Shown one piece after another: positions 44,011 through 56,152 of a stretch of DNA of 64,000 bases. Each line of letters begins with the position of its first letter. The first letter of the stretch is position 1. Below the pieces are notes generated by a model. That model was not told where the DNA came from. It saw only the letters and a program-made list of their open reading frames with translations, and searched no databases. The position numbers and the translations under genes were made by a program. Source of the DNA: Panonychus citri (taxonomy: Eukaryota > Arthropoda > Arachnida > Trombidiformes > Tetranychidae); NCBI RefSeq assembly GCF_014898815.1, contig NW_026515509.1:1674001-1738000 (forward strand), read 5' to 3'.

Positions 44011-45463
44011 ATGAACATTGTATTATCAACAATTAAAAGTATTATTAATAAAATGTTACCAATAATCAAAATGATCTACGAAAATATTACGACGAAAAGA
44101 TCACTTGTTAAAAAGTGTCAACCTCAAGATTTAATTGTCGCTTTTGAGAAACTTAAATCAATCGAAAGATCAAAGTTTATCATCAACAAATCGACGACTT
44201 CTAAATTTCAACGATTCATGTGCTACTTTATACTAATTATGAATAATATTTTTCTCTCTCGGTGGTTGATTCTAAGCCTGACGAACAATAAAACTTTACA
44301 ATTTATTCTCGGCGATAATTACACTAACCTGAGAGAACGAGCATTCATCAATGTGATGATTTACATCGCGAGTTATCAAGGAATGATAATGAGTTTTTAC
44401 GTCATTTGGCTCAACAATTTCGTCGACAAGCCTTTCATCAGCGTACTAAAAGACTATGTCGAAGGAGTTAAAAGTTCGAGAAAAGTTTTCCACCTTTCAG
44501 ACGATCATGATTATCTCTTTCGCAAATGGTACACCAATGGAATCAGAATTTATCTCATCTATTCATATGGATTCATGTTCTACGATTGTTTCCTTGATAT
44601 CATGATAATCGTGACAGAGCAGAAGGATTTTGCAGCCATGTTCGTTCAGATAATGTTATTGTGTATGATTACTTTTAGTATGCACTTCTCTTCATTCAGT
44701 AATAATTGGTTCATGTTTCATTGGTTGATAACTGTGCTATTTACTTATTGTCGGGTGGCTTCATTCACGACCGAGTTTACCAAGCGGTTGTTATGTTTAC
44801 AAGATCAGAAAATATTCATTCTCGAACTGCAAAAGTTCAGCAATTGGTTGGATTCATTTAATCGGCAAATCAATCCACCGACTTTATTCAACTTCTCTTA
44901 TACATCTTTTTTTACCGTTGTTATTGTTTATTATGGTTCGCAACACAATTTCTCAAATGCTGGAGTAAATATGATGTTTCGAGGAGCGAGTATTATATGT
45001 ATAACATTTTTCTCGACCTTTTGTTTTTTAGCTTCGTTCATCCCTCGAAAAGTTTGTATCATTTTCATCATAATGACTCAATCAATGAATTATCTTCGTT
45101 TCATTTTCATTCACAGGGGAAAAGAATCCATATCATGACCTACAACCTGTGTAAATGTAAAACTAAAGACGTGCCATTCATGTTAAAGGTAAAAATCGTC
45201 ATTAATTCTGATCTAAATTTCTATTTTTCTAATCAAAGACAATCTCAATTCAGAGACTTGAAATTCTGGATCGATTTTCATATCGAAACATTGGTTTATA
45301 TTTAAACGAAGGTACCTTGATATGTAACCATTTCTCTATTATCGTGAGTATTATAATCGAGAGAAATGTTCAATTCTAAATTTTGATATTCTATTTTTCA
45401 TTTCAGTTCTTAATGGAATGTGTTACTTTGTATCTACTAATGTATGCGAATTTAAATAGATGA
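44011..45463 (+). CDS. Gustatory-receptor-like seven-transmembrane protein
   Basis: A long first exon (44011-45051, 347 codons) is followed by two short phase-0 exons (45117-45188 and 45407-45463), giving 389 residues. Hydrophobic segments include CYFILIMNNIFLSRWLIL, VMIYIASYQGMIMSFYVIWL, FVQIMLLCMITFSMHF, WLITVLFTYCRVASF, FSYTSFFTVVIVYY and ICITFFSTFCFLAS. The last exon gives the final helix FLMECVTLYLLMYANLNR. A big first exon with small phase-0 3' exons carrying the last helix is the usual design of arthropod chemoreceptor (Gr) genes. These act as ligand-gated cation channels in sensory neurons; the ligand is unknown. Without splicing, exon 1 would run on to a stop at 45138. Exact splice sites of intron 1 (donor GTTTGT) are less certain than the family call. 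Confidence 0.7.
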
Positions 45464-46482
45464 ACAATTAAAAGATTGTGTGTGACCTTTGGCCGTTAAC
45501 TGTTGACGATTGTTCATCAATAATCATCAATAATGATGGAAAACACGATTATTATCAATTAACATTGATGATGAACATTGAAAGAACGAAGAATAAAAAT
45601 TTCCATTTACGTTGTTTAAAAGATTAATTGATTAACATTAGTTAATTCTAATTTGTTGAATGTATATTTACAGTAACGTTACATGTTTTAACAATTCAGA
45701 TCAAAAGAAGAGGAAAACAAAAAGATCCGCTTTGAATTAATCGTTATTCATTAGTTTTCTTGTCATTTATGGCAAAATCTTGGTTGTGGTGAGAAGGTTA
45801 GTTAATTAGACCGATTCTCCGTTTTTTTTGATTAATTGGGTTCATCATCTCTCTTGGATTTTGTTGCTTCATAATTGAGATCATGTCAAGTGTCAAAAAT
45901 ACTGTTATTTGTTTTAAATTATATTTCTAGAACCATATCAAACATCTAGAGGTAATAATTGAGTCCATACAATTATTAAGTAGTTATTGTTTGATTATCC
46001 AATTACTTGATGGTTTAATTGTTCAGGGAGATTTCAATTCAATCCATGACACTGATTAATCAATTATTCATCTTCTCGTATGAAATTAAGATTTTGCCTG
46101 TTGATCCTTCTATTGACTAGGAACACACACAAAATTAATCAAGTTTATCAGATGATTGGAATCAAACTGAATATTGAAATCAGCTGAGAACTGAATCATC
46201 GCAGCTCAGGTGGCAAAGAAAAATGGTGAAGATGATGAAGATGGATAATTAAAGGGCTTTCGGTCCATTTCTTGGTATTCAGATCAACAAATTCCATTTC
46301 AATCTATTGTATGAGATGATGAATCTTTTTTTATGGCAATTTTGGTTTCAATGTGTCTCGAAAAAAACAGCAAGACGGAAAAGGGAGAAGAGAAAAAGTA
46401 ACAGAAATAAAATCGATCGAAAAGAATTGAAATTCAATCTCAATAAATGATCAGCTCTTAGTCTGAAAACCAAGAATTAAAT
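45464..46482. other. Convergent intergenic region, receptor to ENTREP-like gene
   Basis: AT-rich; 3' UTRs of both neighbours are expected here. No gene or repeat seen. Confidence 0.55.
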
Positions 46483-49400
46483 TCAGACTTGAATGCCACG
46501 AATGGTAACAATTATGTTATCACCAGCAGCGGTTGGAGTTGATTGTTGCTTTTCAATGGGTTTCGTTGTATCAGGAGCAATAATTACATCACTAATTGTT
46601 CTTGAACCAGAAGTGGTTGATGAAGATTCAGTTGATTCTGTCAATGGACAATTGGCAAATGGTGTTGGAGGTTTAATCTTGGTTGCACTAATATCATAAT
46701 AATGTGGAGTAATTGATTGTTCACTTTGATCATTTATATTTGGATTAAGAATTAAATTCTGTGTTCCATCATAGGGTAAATCAGGTAGAAAGCACAATGG
46801 TTCCTCATCCAATTCCAACTCTAGATCAGCAATATCTTGGGAGGTTGATGTATTACCCGAAGAGGGATGTTGATAACCAATTTTAGATCCATGTTGAGGT
46901 GTAACCTGGCAAGATGAGGATGTGCTTGACATTTCATGCGATGGACTAGTCATTGTCTTATATGGAACCACAACCGCTGCTGCATAACTTAAATTGGGTA
47001 GAGATTGGGTTTGCATATATTGAATTTCTTGAATCTCTTTCTCATCACAACCAACTGCTTTACCTTGATGACTACCTGTTTCTGGACAATTAGTTTCCTT
47101 ATTGTTAAATGTTGACAATGAATTAGTTGTTGTTGTTGGTGATGATAAACATTTTGACGATTGATCATTATTACTGGAACTTGGTTGATTAGATAAATCG
47201 CCAGAATCATCATCATTATCTACATCATCATCGTTAATGGTAACCATATAGTTTTTTGTTATTGAATTTGACCTTCCGCTCCTACTAATTTCACCATTAG
47301 TGCCAACGGTATAAGAAGTTACTTTTGGGTTAACTTTACTATTATCGTTAACCTCAAGGTCAATGGTCTCATTTGTCCTATTATCGGCAATCATAGTTGT
47401 ACGTTCGTAGGTCAGTTTGATATTTTCGTTCAAACTTTGATCAATTGGTTGACTGATTGACTGAGAATCATTTGATAATGATGAAGATGAATATAAATTA
47501 TGTGAACCAGAACTTGATGATGTTGAGGATGTTAAATTACATGAAGTTGAATCAGTTGATGTTGATGATAAATCAACATTAGGAATAACAATTGATGAGG
47601 ATATTGTTTTCATTACTTGGGGAACACAAATTAAATCAGTTGATTGTAAACAATCAGTAGGCGATCCTGTATCAAATAAATCTGTTCTTCCTGTTGATTT
47701 ACAATCAATATTGGTTAACATTGTTTCATCAACTTTACCAAGATAATTTTCATTAATAACACAATTAAAATTATCGTTTTCATTTGATTCATTTTGTTGC
47801 TCATAGATAATTGTATCTATTGATCTTGTCAATTCTTGTTGATGTGATGAAAATTGCTTGTTAGATAAATTAATTGGTATACTTGAAAGTGATTTATATG
47901 ATTGGTGATTTTGTTGATTGTTATGTTGATGATAAGATGTTAATTCATCTTCTTTAGTATTAAAGGTCATAGTCTTTGATTCTGAGGTGACATCATCATG
48001 GTTTAGGTGATGATCATCTTGAACATGGACTTCAACAATACATGAACTTTTGGAAGGAGTTGTAGCTCCAACTGGTCCACCAATGGTCAGTGTGATACCA
48101 TCAGAGGAAAAAGCATTACAGAGCATTCGTCTCTCAGAAATTGGTGTTGATAATTTAGATGAATTGTCATAATTATCTGATCCACTGAGACCGTTTGAAA
48201 CAGAATTAATTTGATTATTTCTACGATGACCACCATGATTACCACTGGAACCATTAACTCGATGGGAAGAGTTACTTTCAGAGTTATTTCCATGGCTACT
48301 GTTTCCATTATTTGACTCGTTGTTATTGGCGCCAATATTGTTTGGGTCATTGTTTTGTCCAGTTGCAAGGTTTTCCAATGATGATGGCTGTGAATAAGGT
48401 GGTGGTGGTCCCCAGGAAGCAAAAAGTGACTGTGGTGATCCCAAAAGTGGTGGACCATTGAAGAAAGGTGGAGGTGGAGGGTGTGCATATGCCATACTAT
48501 GAAGATGGTGGAAAATGGCATCGTTTGAACGAGTTCGTCGGTTTAATCGAGCTAATGATCTATTCCTAATTACGGAACGATAAGAAGGATGTATTGGTAC
48601 AAGTAGCGGAGAAAAGTGTCCCACTGGTAGGAGTGGATGATGTGGAGGTGGTAAAGTTGGTGACAATGGTGGAGGTGGAGGTGAGTGTGGTGGAGGTAAA
48701 GGTCCATAACGATTAGGTGATCGATGGTTGTAACGATTTTCGGTGACCATTGCACCGGTACAATCAGCAGAACCAATAGAATGACCATTACGATCTCTCG
48801 AAAGTAAACGCCGTGAAGTGTTTCGCTGTTGACGTCGAGGTCGACGATTACGATTGAATAACCAACTGAAAAGAGTCCTCTGAGAACTGGTTTCCGGACT
48901 AGTGGTACTTTCATTGTTACGTCCGGTGTCAGAAAATAAACCTGACCGATGACCAGTTATTGTTTCACCAAGTGGACCCACTTCACCTGGGGAACTTGAA
49001 CATGGACCCGGTGCCGTTTGACTTTCATAACTGGGTGTACAATAGCTACGATAATCAATCAAATCCCAAGGAGGCGGTGGTGGTGGTGGCCATATCCAAC
49101 CTCCTCCTCGTCCACTAGAACTACCGCCATTCATTACACCACCAGGATAGAAAATATCATCCATAAACGCTGAACATCCTTGAGCTGCAAGTGTGTGTGG
49201 CGGTGGATAAGAGAGGATGGGAAAAGGCGGAGGTGAAAGTGGATCGTGATTGCGACGATTGTTAAATGCATGTTGATGGAAACGCCGACGTGATTCCAAT
49301 TGTTCAAGGTATTTCTTTTTCTTCTCATGGCTCATTAATTGATAGACTAGCATAGAAGTAAAAATTGAAATTAATATTCCAAAAACAGAGACACCAAAAA

Positions 49401-51833
49401 GTGCCCGAAGACAAGTATTCAGGGTTCCATGAACAGCATCACAATTTGGTATATTTTGAAAAGCATAATGACTTGAATGTCCAGTAACTGTAGGTGGTGG
49501 TCAAGGTAAAAGAAGAAGAAAAAGAAAAATTACAATCGAGTAAGTATTGATTAAGAATTAAATGATTGACATTGGATAAAGAAATTTTCATGATTCCATG
49601 TGTAAACTCAGTTGGAAATTGAATTGATCCATGAAATAAACAAACTCATAAAAAAAACAATATTATCAAATGGGAACAATTTCTTTGACTATTATTTACA
49701 CAATTGAAATTAATTGTGTGATGATTAACTAACCTTGAACCGAGGGATCATTTGAACCTGTTATCCCTGAACCTGTCATGCAAATACAGGTAGATGAAGA
49801 TGATGTATATTCACATCCTTGGAGGGTTTGTAATCGATTCAAATGGATTACGGTTGTTGTAACCGTGGTAACAACACATATAAGAGCACTGATCAGGCAA
49901 AAGGCTCCTGAAATTTTGATCTAATAAGGAAGAAAGAAATAAATTGTTATATAATCATAATTGTCAAAATTATTCGGGTCACATAATTAGTTAATTGTTC
50001 AAGAAGATTCAAAGTTAACAGGTAAAGGTAGTTTGTTATTAAATTGTCTTAACCTTTTTCTCCTCTTCTCTTGTGTGTATATAATTGAATATATAAATTT
50101 AATAAAGTTGTTGTTGGTTAATGATGATTATGATTATCGTCATGTTGATTGTGCTATTGTATTTTTCTTAAAATCAAGATGATAATCATCATGAGAGATG
50201 ATGTTGTTAAGTGAAAATACTGTTACTTTGTGTGAGATGTTAACCTTTACAATTTGAATGGAGAAGATTTTTTTTCCAACTGATTGTTATTTAATTATCA
50301 TCACAACTACTGTTGTAACAATTAACTTTTCCTAACCTAGACTCTTGGATTTGATTAACAATCAAAATGATTAATACATATTTCAAGTCGTAACTTGTGG
50401 TCAGCTGATGATGATGATGATGTTAATCAAACAATTAGATAATCATACAAGCCGATTGTGATGAATGCAAAAAAAGGGGGTTAATTGTTTAATTACAAAT
50501 GACAATCAGCTTAATTGTCAGATAGTATTAATATTTGCAAAAAAAATGGTAGACAATTTGATAACAATTAGAAGGTGAAATGATTAGATTAAATATTTAC
50601 CAGATTAAAGTATCTTAGATTACGTTTGGCTAAGATACAAACAATTATCCCATTTATGATGAGCTGTTAATGATAATTAACATGATTAATTAGCAAGTGA
50701 TGAAAAATGATCAGTTGATTAACCAAATCCACCAATGAATATGTTGGAGAAAAATAAGATTAAAAAAGAGTTAGATTATAATTGTAAACAAAGATTAATA
50801 GGGTTAGTGTTGTAATGATTAAATTTTACAATTAAACAATTGTTATCTTCAAATTAATTACATTAACATCATTTATCTTGCAGTATATTAAACAGCGGAT
50901 GATTAAATGTTAATCTAATAGCGATGATGATGGTGATAATTAAGAATTGGGTAAGTAATTATTATTAGTATTACAACAAATACTAATATAATTAACATGA
51001 CAATTAACAATCTACATTCAGATATTAACTCTCATATATTGTTAATTTAATTGTCTCCACTAATCATAATCTAATTTTCTCAGGTATATTAACTGTTTGT
51101 TCACACAAACAAACATTTTCTGATTCCTGATTGTGTCCGGTAGTTATGATACTTATATTGTTAACGACAGAATCAAAGTGTTAATTGTAATACATTTACG
51201 ATTAACTAAATTGTTTTAGTTTATTGTTTCCCTAAAACAGTTGAAAATTGTTTATATTTCTTGCTGCGGGAATATAATTGCAAAACAAAAATGAAAGTAA
51301 TACAATCAGTACACAAAGTGAATCAACTAATTGTAAACAAATACAAAGACCCTAAGGGTAAAGTGTTAGCAACAAAAAAAAACAATGTCTGATTGTAAAA
51401 TCTTAAAAGCTGAACGAGTAAGTTAATTAAGGTAATGTTGATGATTATGATAATTGAGGAAAACCTAATTAGTCACAGTTATTGGTTATTAGATTTTCGT
51501 ATTATTAATGGAAAATGATACAATTCACAATCAGTGAGAGAACACAAACAATTAGATTTAATTGTTTTCCTCCATCTCATATTTTGGAATATACAAAACG
51601 ATGTGAGTTTTAAAGGTGAGGTAGAAAAAGATGAGGATGATAATTACCGTAATTGCAGGTATATATGTAGGTATTGTTTCAAAATAATGAAGTGATGAAG
51701 TGTAGCTTGATAAGATGAGATAGATTACAATAAATGTGAGACCAAGAATGAGCAATGATCCACCACAAATTAAACACAATATCACATATTTATGGCTAAA
51801 GGCATCTTTCCAGGTAATCGGATTAACATTCAT
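46483..51833 (-). CDS. ENTREP/FAM189-like tetraspan protein with long PPxY-bearing tail
   Basis: Minus-strand exons 51833-51648, 50663-50601, 49920-49734 and 49487-46483 join in phase to 1146 residues. Four membrane helices lie at about 15-43 (YVILCLICGGSLLILGLTFI), 57-75, 84-110 (FCLISALICVVTTVTTTVIH) and 172-197 (LFGVSVFGILISIFTSMLVY). A Cys-containing loop (LQGCEYTSSSSTCICMTG) lies between helices 3 and 4. The roughly 950-residue cytoplasmic tail is low-complexity: proline runs, Arg-rich RNRRPRRQQR, Asn/Ser/Asp-rich stretches and a PPPPY motif near residue 506. ENTREP proteins use PPxY motifs to recruit and activate ITCH/NEDD4-type ubiquitin ligases at endosomes; that role fits but the family assignment rests on topology and loop pattern. 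Exon 2 (63 nt) was placed by frame and splice consensus. Confidence 0.65.
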
Positions 51834-53514
51834 CTTTACAATTGTCCACTTAATCTGAGGATGTCAATTAAAGATGATGAAAAATGTTTCATTCACAAAA
51901 AAATATATAATCCAGAGAAACAGTTAACTTGATGTCGATAGAGTGAAGTTGGTGAAATGCGAGCCAATGTGTTCAACAGGACAAGTTAATCAAATTGTAA
52001 TGATTAAAATCCGTTTGATTAAAAGGTTCCGGTGGAAGTTTTATCAACTCTCAAAGGATAATAATTGTTATTAACATGATGGTGATGATGATGATGGAAA
52101 TACTGATGATAATGGTTAATCTTTCCAACCCAATGGTGATAAAATCGTTGATGTTATGATAAAATAGCAAATGATTCCTGAAGAGAAAAAGAAAAGAAAA
52201 AAATTGTTTTAATAAAATGATGATGATGATTAAATGGAATTGATAAAATTGTCAAATTTGATTAGCCCATTTGATTAGCACAGAGGAAAAGATTAAATTG
52301 ACAAAGATAATCAATGAAAAGTAAATGAAATGATCATAAATGAGAGGAAAAAAAATGTAAACAAAGTTGGTTGGCATACAGAAAATGATGAAGCCCTGTT
52401 GATGAACAATCATGAAAAAAGTAATCATGATGATAAATGATGATGAAAGTTACTCAATTCATTATCTCATCATCATGGTAGTGATGATAATGATAAGATT
52501 TTATCCTTTTAATTGGAGGCTTACGAAGTCTAATATAATCTGATGTCCATTCAAAAGCATAAGAATATGTTGAACATCATATGATTGGAAACATTTTTTC
52601 TTTTCCTCGAGATGATCAAACAATTCACTCTCTCATTGCCTCATTCGTACTGATCTCACATCATCATCAACATCATCATCATCCAAGAAAATATATTGTT
52701 GTTGATGGAGAGTGACAATGTTGAAGACACACAAACGCGCACAAGGAAAATGAAGTTGAATTTTTTACTTGGTTTCACCCAGTTTGTTGGTTGAATACTT
52801 GAACATGAAGAGACAACTGATTATGGTTGGTAAATCATCATCATCAACAATTCACTTTGATTAATAAACACACACACTAAAGTTTAACTTGTCACGCAGA
52901 TCCATTATTCTTGTTGTTCAGTTGACAATTTCATTATTCCACCTCAATTCAGTTCTTGTTTCCTTCTATTATTTTTCTTATACTAATTCGTATTAGTATA
53001 TATTCTTATGTACAACAAGATAAACAGTTGACTAGAATTGGGAAAAGCAAAAATCTCAATCTAAACAAGAGTAAAAATCACCAACAAATGAATTGAAATA
53101 AACACGCGGAAGTGACTGTTTATTTCACTTCTCTTCATCTTTCACTGGCGGCACAATTTTTACCCATCAGCATCGCAAGATTCTGATGGTTGTTGATAAA
53201 ACTGATTCCTAATCAAAAGTGATCGAAAAGGAGAAGAATAAGAAAAAAAAAATAATCCAAATGATACACTTACAGTTGAAGTAAAGAAGAACAAAAATAA
53301 AAATAATAATCCAAGTGAAGGTGAAGAACCAGAATCACAAAATAGTAAAAAATAGTAACCGAAAAGAGAGAATCAACTTATTGGACCTTTGGAGATGAAA
53401 CAAAATTCAATGTTACCTTAACTCTGACCTGAGGTCAACTGAGGAAAGATTTTTGTACGTGTTTACCAAAAAAAGAAAAAGAAAATTCCAACGAAAACAA
53501 AGTGAAAGAAGAAG
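51834..53514. other. Upstream region of the ENTREP-like gene
   Basis: Probably holds its 5' UTR and promoter. Rich in ATG/ATC trinucleotide runs (near 52084, 52660 and 52830) and A/G-rich near 53470-53640. No coding sequence seen. Confidence 0.5.
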
Positions 53515-56152
53515 AGAAGAAGAGAAAATAGACAGAGAAAAGAAAGAGAAAAATAAAAATACGGGTTAACTTATAGAAAGAAAAAGAGAGAAGAACAAAA
53601 ATAAAAGAGAATAGAAAAAAACGAAGAGCCCAGAAAATAGACTTTACTTTTCTATTGGAGGGAAAATGGAGACAAACAAATTTACAACGTTTTCTCTTTT
53701 TCTGGGTTTGGTGAGAGAGAATTTGTAAAAGCCCTGGAATGTTAAGTCATGAGAAAAGGCCTAAGGTCTTTTATCGATAGACAACAAACGACCCAAAGAG
53801 AGAGAGAGAGTAAAGAAAAGAGATGATGATGATAAGGAAGAAAATAGGTAAGTTCTTTTACTTAATTCTATGTGTATTTTTCTTTCAGGTTCTTACCTGT
53901 TGTGTTTATGTTTTTTTCTTCTTCTTCTAAATTATAAGTTGATTGTTAACTATTAACTTTCTTTCTCTTAATCGTTTATCAACAGATTCTCCGCATGGTT
54001 TTTGGCTTTAAAGATTAACCCGGTTAACCTTAGACTGACCATCACCACCATCATCATTATTTTCCATTGATTATGACCATTGATATGGATCTTTTTTCGT
54101 TTTCTCTCTCTCTCTCTCTCGTCATGTAATCTATGTAGATGTTTGACCGGTGGACTTGTTCATCTTTTCATTGTACAGGTAAAGTAATTTATAAGATAAT
54201 TTTTTTATCCTTGTCACATTTTGTTTTATTGGTTTTTTATTTCTACTCAAATGTCCGTTCCTTTTGATTTTTATTTCAACTTCAAGGTGAATTAAAGGGT
54301 GAAGGTTGTGGAGAGAAAATTTTTGGCCATCATGGAGAAATTAAGGCGAACATAATTTGTTCTATTCTATTCCATAATTTTTGTCTTCCATCATAATCTT
54401 CATCCATGTAATTTCTTTGTTTTCCTTTTTCTCTTCTGGTCTTCCAAGGAGAAGATCTAGATCTTTCTATATTCTATCTTCTGGTTTTCTTGACACTTTC
54501 TCTTTCTTTCGTTTCCTTTGTCTGTTTTCTCTCTCATTTGTAATTAGATGATGTGCTTTTGTTCTAAGACTTGGATCATCTTTCATCTTCTACTACCACA
54601 GGACATTGAGAATACAAATTCTCGGTCACGGCCATTGGTCGAATTATAACTGTGTGGACTCTTCAAACAATTGGAATAGCAACAAAATCTACTTGAGTTT
54701 ATTTCTTCGTCTTGGAGCCAAAATAAAACTTAATAGAAAAGAAGGAGAACAAAACGAACAACTTTATAGAGGAAAACAAGGAAACATGAAGGATTTTAAA
54801 TTGATGGATACCGTTGAGTGATCAATAAGAGAAGAGAAGAGAAAATAGACAGAGAAAAGAAAGAGAAAAATAAAATACGGGTTAACTTATAGAAAGAAAA
54901 AAAGAGAGAAGAACAAAAATAAAAGAGAATAGAAAAAAACGAAGAGCCCAGAAAATAGACTTTACTTTTCTATTGGAGGGAAAATGGAGACAAACAAATT
55001 TACAACGTTTTCTCTTTTTCTGGGTTTGGTGAGAGAGAATTTGTAAAAGCCCTGGAATGTTAAGTCATGAGAAAAGGCCTAAGGTCTTTTATCGATAGAC
55101 AACAAACGACCCAAAGAGAGAGAGAGTAAAGAAAAGAGATGATGATGATAAGGAAGAAAATAGGTAAGTTCTTTTACTTAATTCTATGTGTATTTTTCTT
55201 TCAGGTTCTTACCTGTTGTGTTTATGTTTTTTTCTTCTTCTTCTAAATTATAAGTTGATTGTTAACTATTAACTTTCTTTCTCTTAATCGTTTATCAACA
55301 GATTCTCCGCATGGTTTTTGGCTTTAAAGATTAACCCGGTTAACCTTAGACTGACCATCACCACCATCATCATTATTTTCCATTGATTATGACCATTGAT
55401 ATGGATCTTTTTTCGTTTTCTCTCTCTCTCTCTCTTCTCGTCATGTAATCTATGTAGATGTTTGACCGGTGGACTTGTTCATCTTTTCATTGTACAGGTA
55501 AAGTAATTTATAAGATAATTTTTTTATCCTTGTCACATTTTGTTTTATTGGTTTTTTATTTCTACTCAAATGTCCGTTCCTTTTGATTTTTATTTCAACT
55601 TCAAGGTGAATTAAAGGGTGAAGGTTGTGGAGAGAAAATTTTTGGCCATCATGGAGAAATTAAGGCGAACATAATTTGTTCTATTCTATTCCATAATTTT
55701 TGTCTTCCATCATAATCTTCATCCATGTAATTTCTTTGTTTTCCTTTTTCTCTTCTGGTCTTCCAAGGAGAAGATCTAGATCTTTCTATATTCTATCTTC
55801 TGGTTTTCTTGACACTTTCTCTTTCTTTCGTTTCCTTTGTCTGTTTTCTCTCTCATTTGTAATTAGATGATGTGCTTTTGTTCTAAGACTTGGATCATCT
55901 TTCATCTTCTACTACCACAGGACATTGAGAATACAAATTCTCGGTCACGGCCATTGGTCGAATTATAACTGTGTGGACTCTTCAAACAATTGGAATAGCA
56001 ACTAAATCTACTTGAGTTTATTTCTTCGTCTTGGAGCCAAAATAAAACTTAATAGAAAAGAAGGAGAACAAAACGAACAACTTTATAGAGGAAAACAAGG
56101 AAACATGAAGGATTTTAAATTGATGGATACCGTTGAGTGATCAATAAGAGAA
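53515..56152. repeat. Tandem direct duplication, two units of about 1318 bp
   Basis: Unit 1 is about 53515-54833 and unit 2 about 54834-56152. They are almost identical: differences are repeat-length changes in GA, CT and A runs and single substitutions such as AACAAAATC (54680) to AACTAAATC (56000). Borders lie in a GAAGAGAAGAGAA-rich sequence, suggesting slippage or unequal exchange. Each unit holds splice-like signals (AATAGGTAAGTTC; CCACAGGACATT) and an open stretch at the end of about 72 codons. In unit 2 the substitution makes a stop in that frame. No recognisable protein; it may be the 5' UTR and promoter of an unseen gene. Confidence 0.9.

Noticed and set aside
46989..49328. Off-frame ORFs inside the ENTREP-like tail
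   Set aside because: Shadows of low-complexity repeats in the true frame.
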